Part shown: piece after piece, positions 61,223 to 64,000 of the stretch
How positions within the stretch are numbered: the first letter of the stretch is position 1
Layout of the letters: every line of letters begins with the position of its first letter
NCBI RefSeq assembly: GCF_015832195.1
Contig: NC_052017.1
Coordinates: 71,363,801-71,427,800 of the forward strand
Origin: Motacilla alba alba
Taxonomy: Eukaryota > Chordata > Aves > Passeriformes > Motacillidae
Reading direction: 5' to 3'
DNA length: 64,000 nt
Position numbers and translations under genes: made by a program
The notes under the pieces: model-generated
Told to the model about the DNA's origin: nothing
What the model saw: the letters and a program-made list of their open reading frames with translations, nothing else
Databases searched by the model: none

Positions 61223-62790
61223 TTTAGGTGAACCAAGTTCTTAGAAAAACCTAGCTGAAAGAGAAGACGTGCTCTTGAAAGCAGGCCAAAATGTAGGATC
61301 AGGATTCTCCTATGTTATTATGTTTGCTGTTCTTTCAGTTCCTCACTCTATAATTCATCCTGCTTTTGACTCAACTCAGAAAGCAATCGTTTATTCTTGC
61401 CTCATTTCGTAGGTTGGTAGTGTGAAGACTGGATAAAAGGTACTGCATACTCGGCGGTAGAACAGAGCCTTTCATGTCTTTTCCTGTCTTTTTATTGGAA
61501 GAAAAGAAGGAGTAAAGTAGACATTTGATCTTCTACCACTTGATCTTAATGAGAAAGCAAGAAAAAAATGGTAGTACCCTGAAGGTCATACGTAGTCTGT
61601 TTACTTTAGACTGAATTCAGCTATAACTATGTCTTGCACAGTGAGTGATTGTGTATGTTGCTTACAAAGTGCTACAGTCAAGGATGTTCCTTAGCTCTCA
61701 TTGCCATGCAATTCCAGGGCCTTCTTTGTCCTACTGGTTCTTCCAGTGGCTTAAAAATGTCTTCATTGTTGCTGTTAAGGCTCTGTAGCTTGCATGCCAG
61801 CAATAAACATAAAAAGCAATTGATACCTTTCCTCTGCTTCTCTTTGCTTTTGGGTTTTGCACAGTGTCTTCTCTTCTGCTTATCTTCTCACCTCTGTAAG
61901 ACTTTCAATTTGTTTTCTTTAGCCTCACAGTGTCAATTCTTTCAGCCTATGCTCAGTAATGTTTTCTAGATTGTTGTTTCAATCTTCTGGATTGTTTTAG
62001 ATGAATCTGTCTCTTTCTAGCTGTGTGGTCCCCAAAGAGGAAACAGTTTACTGGCTGAACTGAATGAAAGGACTACAGGGTTAGGTAAATATCCATATAA
62101 CAAAAATTATACCAACCTGCATTTTATTTGCAGAAAAGGTTCTTGTTCTACAAGGACTTTTTGACTAGCATGGTCCCCTGCAACCCCTGAGTAATTATTG
62201 GAAGGAACAATTCCCAGCTAGCTTTTCCCCACCTTATATTTCTGTGGTGGTTCCCCCACTTAGCTTAAAATTCTTCTTTTTCAGATAATTTCCTAAGTTT
62301 AGAAAAATAATTTAGAATTATAATTCTAGTCTCTTCTACACTCACTACTCCTGCTAGACTTGTGTCATCTGTAAGTGAAACAGACATTCTCTCTATTCCC
62401 TCGTCCTGTCTGTTAAATGAAAATGTTCCACAGAACCAGAATAAGGGCAGACCTTCTCCTCCTTGCCAGATATACCCTTGCATTTTGACAATTTCCAAGC
62501 AACTAGGGTTCTCCTACAGCTTCAAGTAGGCTTTATCCAGTAAGTCTCCCATGTTTTCCCAACTTGGCTATGGGGATATCACAGAAGGTTATGTCAAGAG
62601 CCTAAATGATGACAACATATGACACTTACTGCTTCTCCTTTATTTGCAAGCATAGTTGCCCATTATATAACAAAATGAGATTTTTTTTTTTTTAATGTGA
62701 TACATTCTTGACAAATGCATGTTGGCTATCACTTGTTCCCTTTTTATCTTTTACAGTTTTAGAGCTTAGTTCATGCTTCTGTGTTGAGTG
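61223..62790. other. Noncoding sequence
   Basis: No gene recognised. A 106-codon plus frame at 61649-61969 is cysteine- and leucine-rich from pyrimidine-rich DNA and has no domain. Confidence 0.5.
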
Positions 62791-62794
62791 CTGG

Positions 62795-62900
62795 CTCCTG
62801 GCAGCTCCAGCAGCCCCAGCGCAGGGCACGGCTGAGCCCCTCAGCTGTGGGAGGGCGAGAGCCCCGGGGAAAGCCTGGGAAAGGGAGGGCAGGACACTCT
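62795..62900. other. Small GC-rich, CpG-containing island
   Basis: A sharply bounded block in which 44 of the 60 bases at 62821-62880 are G or C, with several CpGs (GCGCAGG, CACGGC, GGCGAG, CCCCGGGG). Flanks are strongly AT-rich. It could be a fragment of a GC-rich repeat or retroposon 5' region, or a small regulatory island. I cannot assign it. No initiation motif or gene is attached. Confidence 0.4.
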
Positions 62901-64000
62901 GAAGTGTCGTGAAATTATTGTGCTCAAAGTATTCTAAGAGAGAGTTCAGTTTATCTGGAAACAACTGATTTGCAAAAAGATTCATAATAGTTAGTTCTTC
63001 CCTTAGGCTAAATTAACATTAGACTAATTTCCTTAATGGTGTTAACTGATAGCTATCTTAAATCTCCTTCTGGAGACATAGACTCTCATCCAATGCTTTT
63101 ACTGTGGGCCAGTTCAGAACAGTGGGATGCAGATGGACTGACTACTTTTTAAATTTTCAATGCACTTGGTTGATCAAGGCTGACTATCTGAAAGATTTGA
63201 TGCTCACTTTCCACAGTTGATATAAAAACTCTTATTGTGAAGACTGGAAATTTAAGTTCTTGCATGTTACTTAAGAGTCTGAGCTAAAGGGATAGAATGT
63301 GACATCTCTTTCTAGATTCTTTTGCCATCAATACCCTTCTTGTCATTGACTGTACAAATAGGTAGCCAAAGGGTGATGAAGAAGCCAATATGCTCTGTCA
63401 GTGCTGCTGAGGGATTTCCATTAGCTTGGAGAATATTCATCACCTAAGCCTTTTTCTCTTCCACATTTTTCCTGCAAAGCAACACAAACCAGCTGTAAAC
63501 AAATGACAGGATCTAGATGTTTGTATAAGTTAGGAGAGCCTTATCTCTTTCTTTCTTAAAACATTTTGATCCATGAAGAGCAAGAAAGAGTATCCCTGCA
63601 GGTGGTGAGAATATCCTGATACCTCTGAACTGTGCAAAGTAAATATCTTTTGCTAGAGAAATTATCACATATTCCGGGTGTATGCAGCATAAGATGTTAT
63701 CTATGGCATTGCTGGAGACTGCAAGTCAGCACCTCCAGATTGAAACTGTGCAGCCCAGTAACTGTTCCATTTGGGCTAAACAAGCTCAAGTACTCTGCCT
63801 TGTGTAAGTCCCCCAAAATTTTTCTTACAAATCAGATCTTTGTGTCTTAAGGGCCTGAATCTCCAGGACTTGTCTGACAGGCACTGAAGTGGAGGATGAA
63901 TTTAATTTTAGCTTTGGGTCAAGCTCTGCATAGGAAGTTTAGAACTAAGCAATAAACTTCGGGGGAAGAAGGGAGACTTTTACATATTAGCAATAAGCAG
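62901..64000. other. Noncoding sequence to window end
   Basis: No feature recognised. Confidence 0.5.

Overview
This window reads as a piece of vertebrate, almost certainly bird, nuclear DNA that contains no recognisable protein-coding gene. It is AT-rich, littered with poly(A)/poly(T) and (CA)n tracts, and every open frame is short and without domain structure except inside dead retrotransposons. The lineage signal is the repeat content: the interspersed repeats I can name with confidence are CR1-type LINEs (chicken repeat 1 and older CR1/L3-like relatives), with the typical 3' UTR and ATTCTATGAT-like tails, at a low density typical of bird genomes. A turtle or crocodilian cannot be strictly excluded, but the CR1 3' ends look avian. 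The window is best seen as intergenic or deep-intronic sequence.

Layout. 1-285 resembles the 3' internal part of an old avian endogenous retrovirus and carries two perfect hairpins. 2316-2690 is a GC-richer block that looks like repeat or LTR sequence but is unassigned. 3018-4245 is an internally deleted sense CR1 whose last ~65 bp appear inverted in place. 6685-6855 holds a decayed LINE endonuclease fragment. 23645-24408 is an antisense CR1 with two internal deletions, and 24925-26215 is an older sense CR1/L3-like copy with a recognisable but broken reverse transcriptase. 29060-29610 is an LTR-like block. 48780-49193 and 61047-61222 are 5'-truncated CR1 3' ends from two different subfamilies.

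Between these lie long single-copy stretches with simple repeats, recurrent G/T-rich (or A/C-rich) tracts, several unusually perfect hairpins (55-76, 143-169, 28449-28475, 33378-33411, 39509-39538, 47717-47786), two small tandem duplications (32275-32388, 47973-48019) and a few blocks with the texture of conserved noncoding enhancers (34640-34920, 35160-35460, 36190-36430, 54600-54720, 55890-56070, 57730-57965). One possible internal exon or conserved block sits at 15553-15713.

There is no operon, defence system, CRISPR array, tRNA or rRNA gene. No undescribed gene system is visible. The most interesting observations are small-scale rearrangements: the apparent CR1 micro-inversion near 4170-4234 and the hairpin cluster at 47717-47786.
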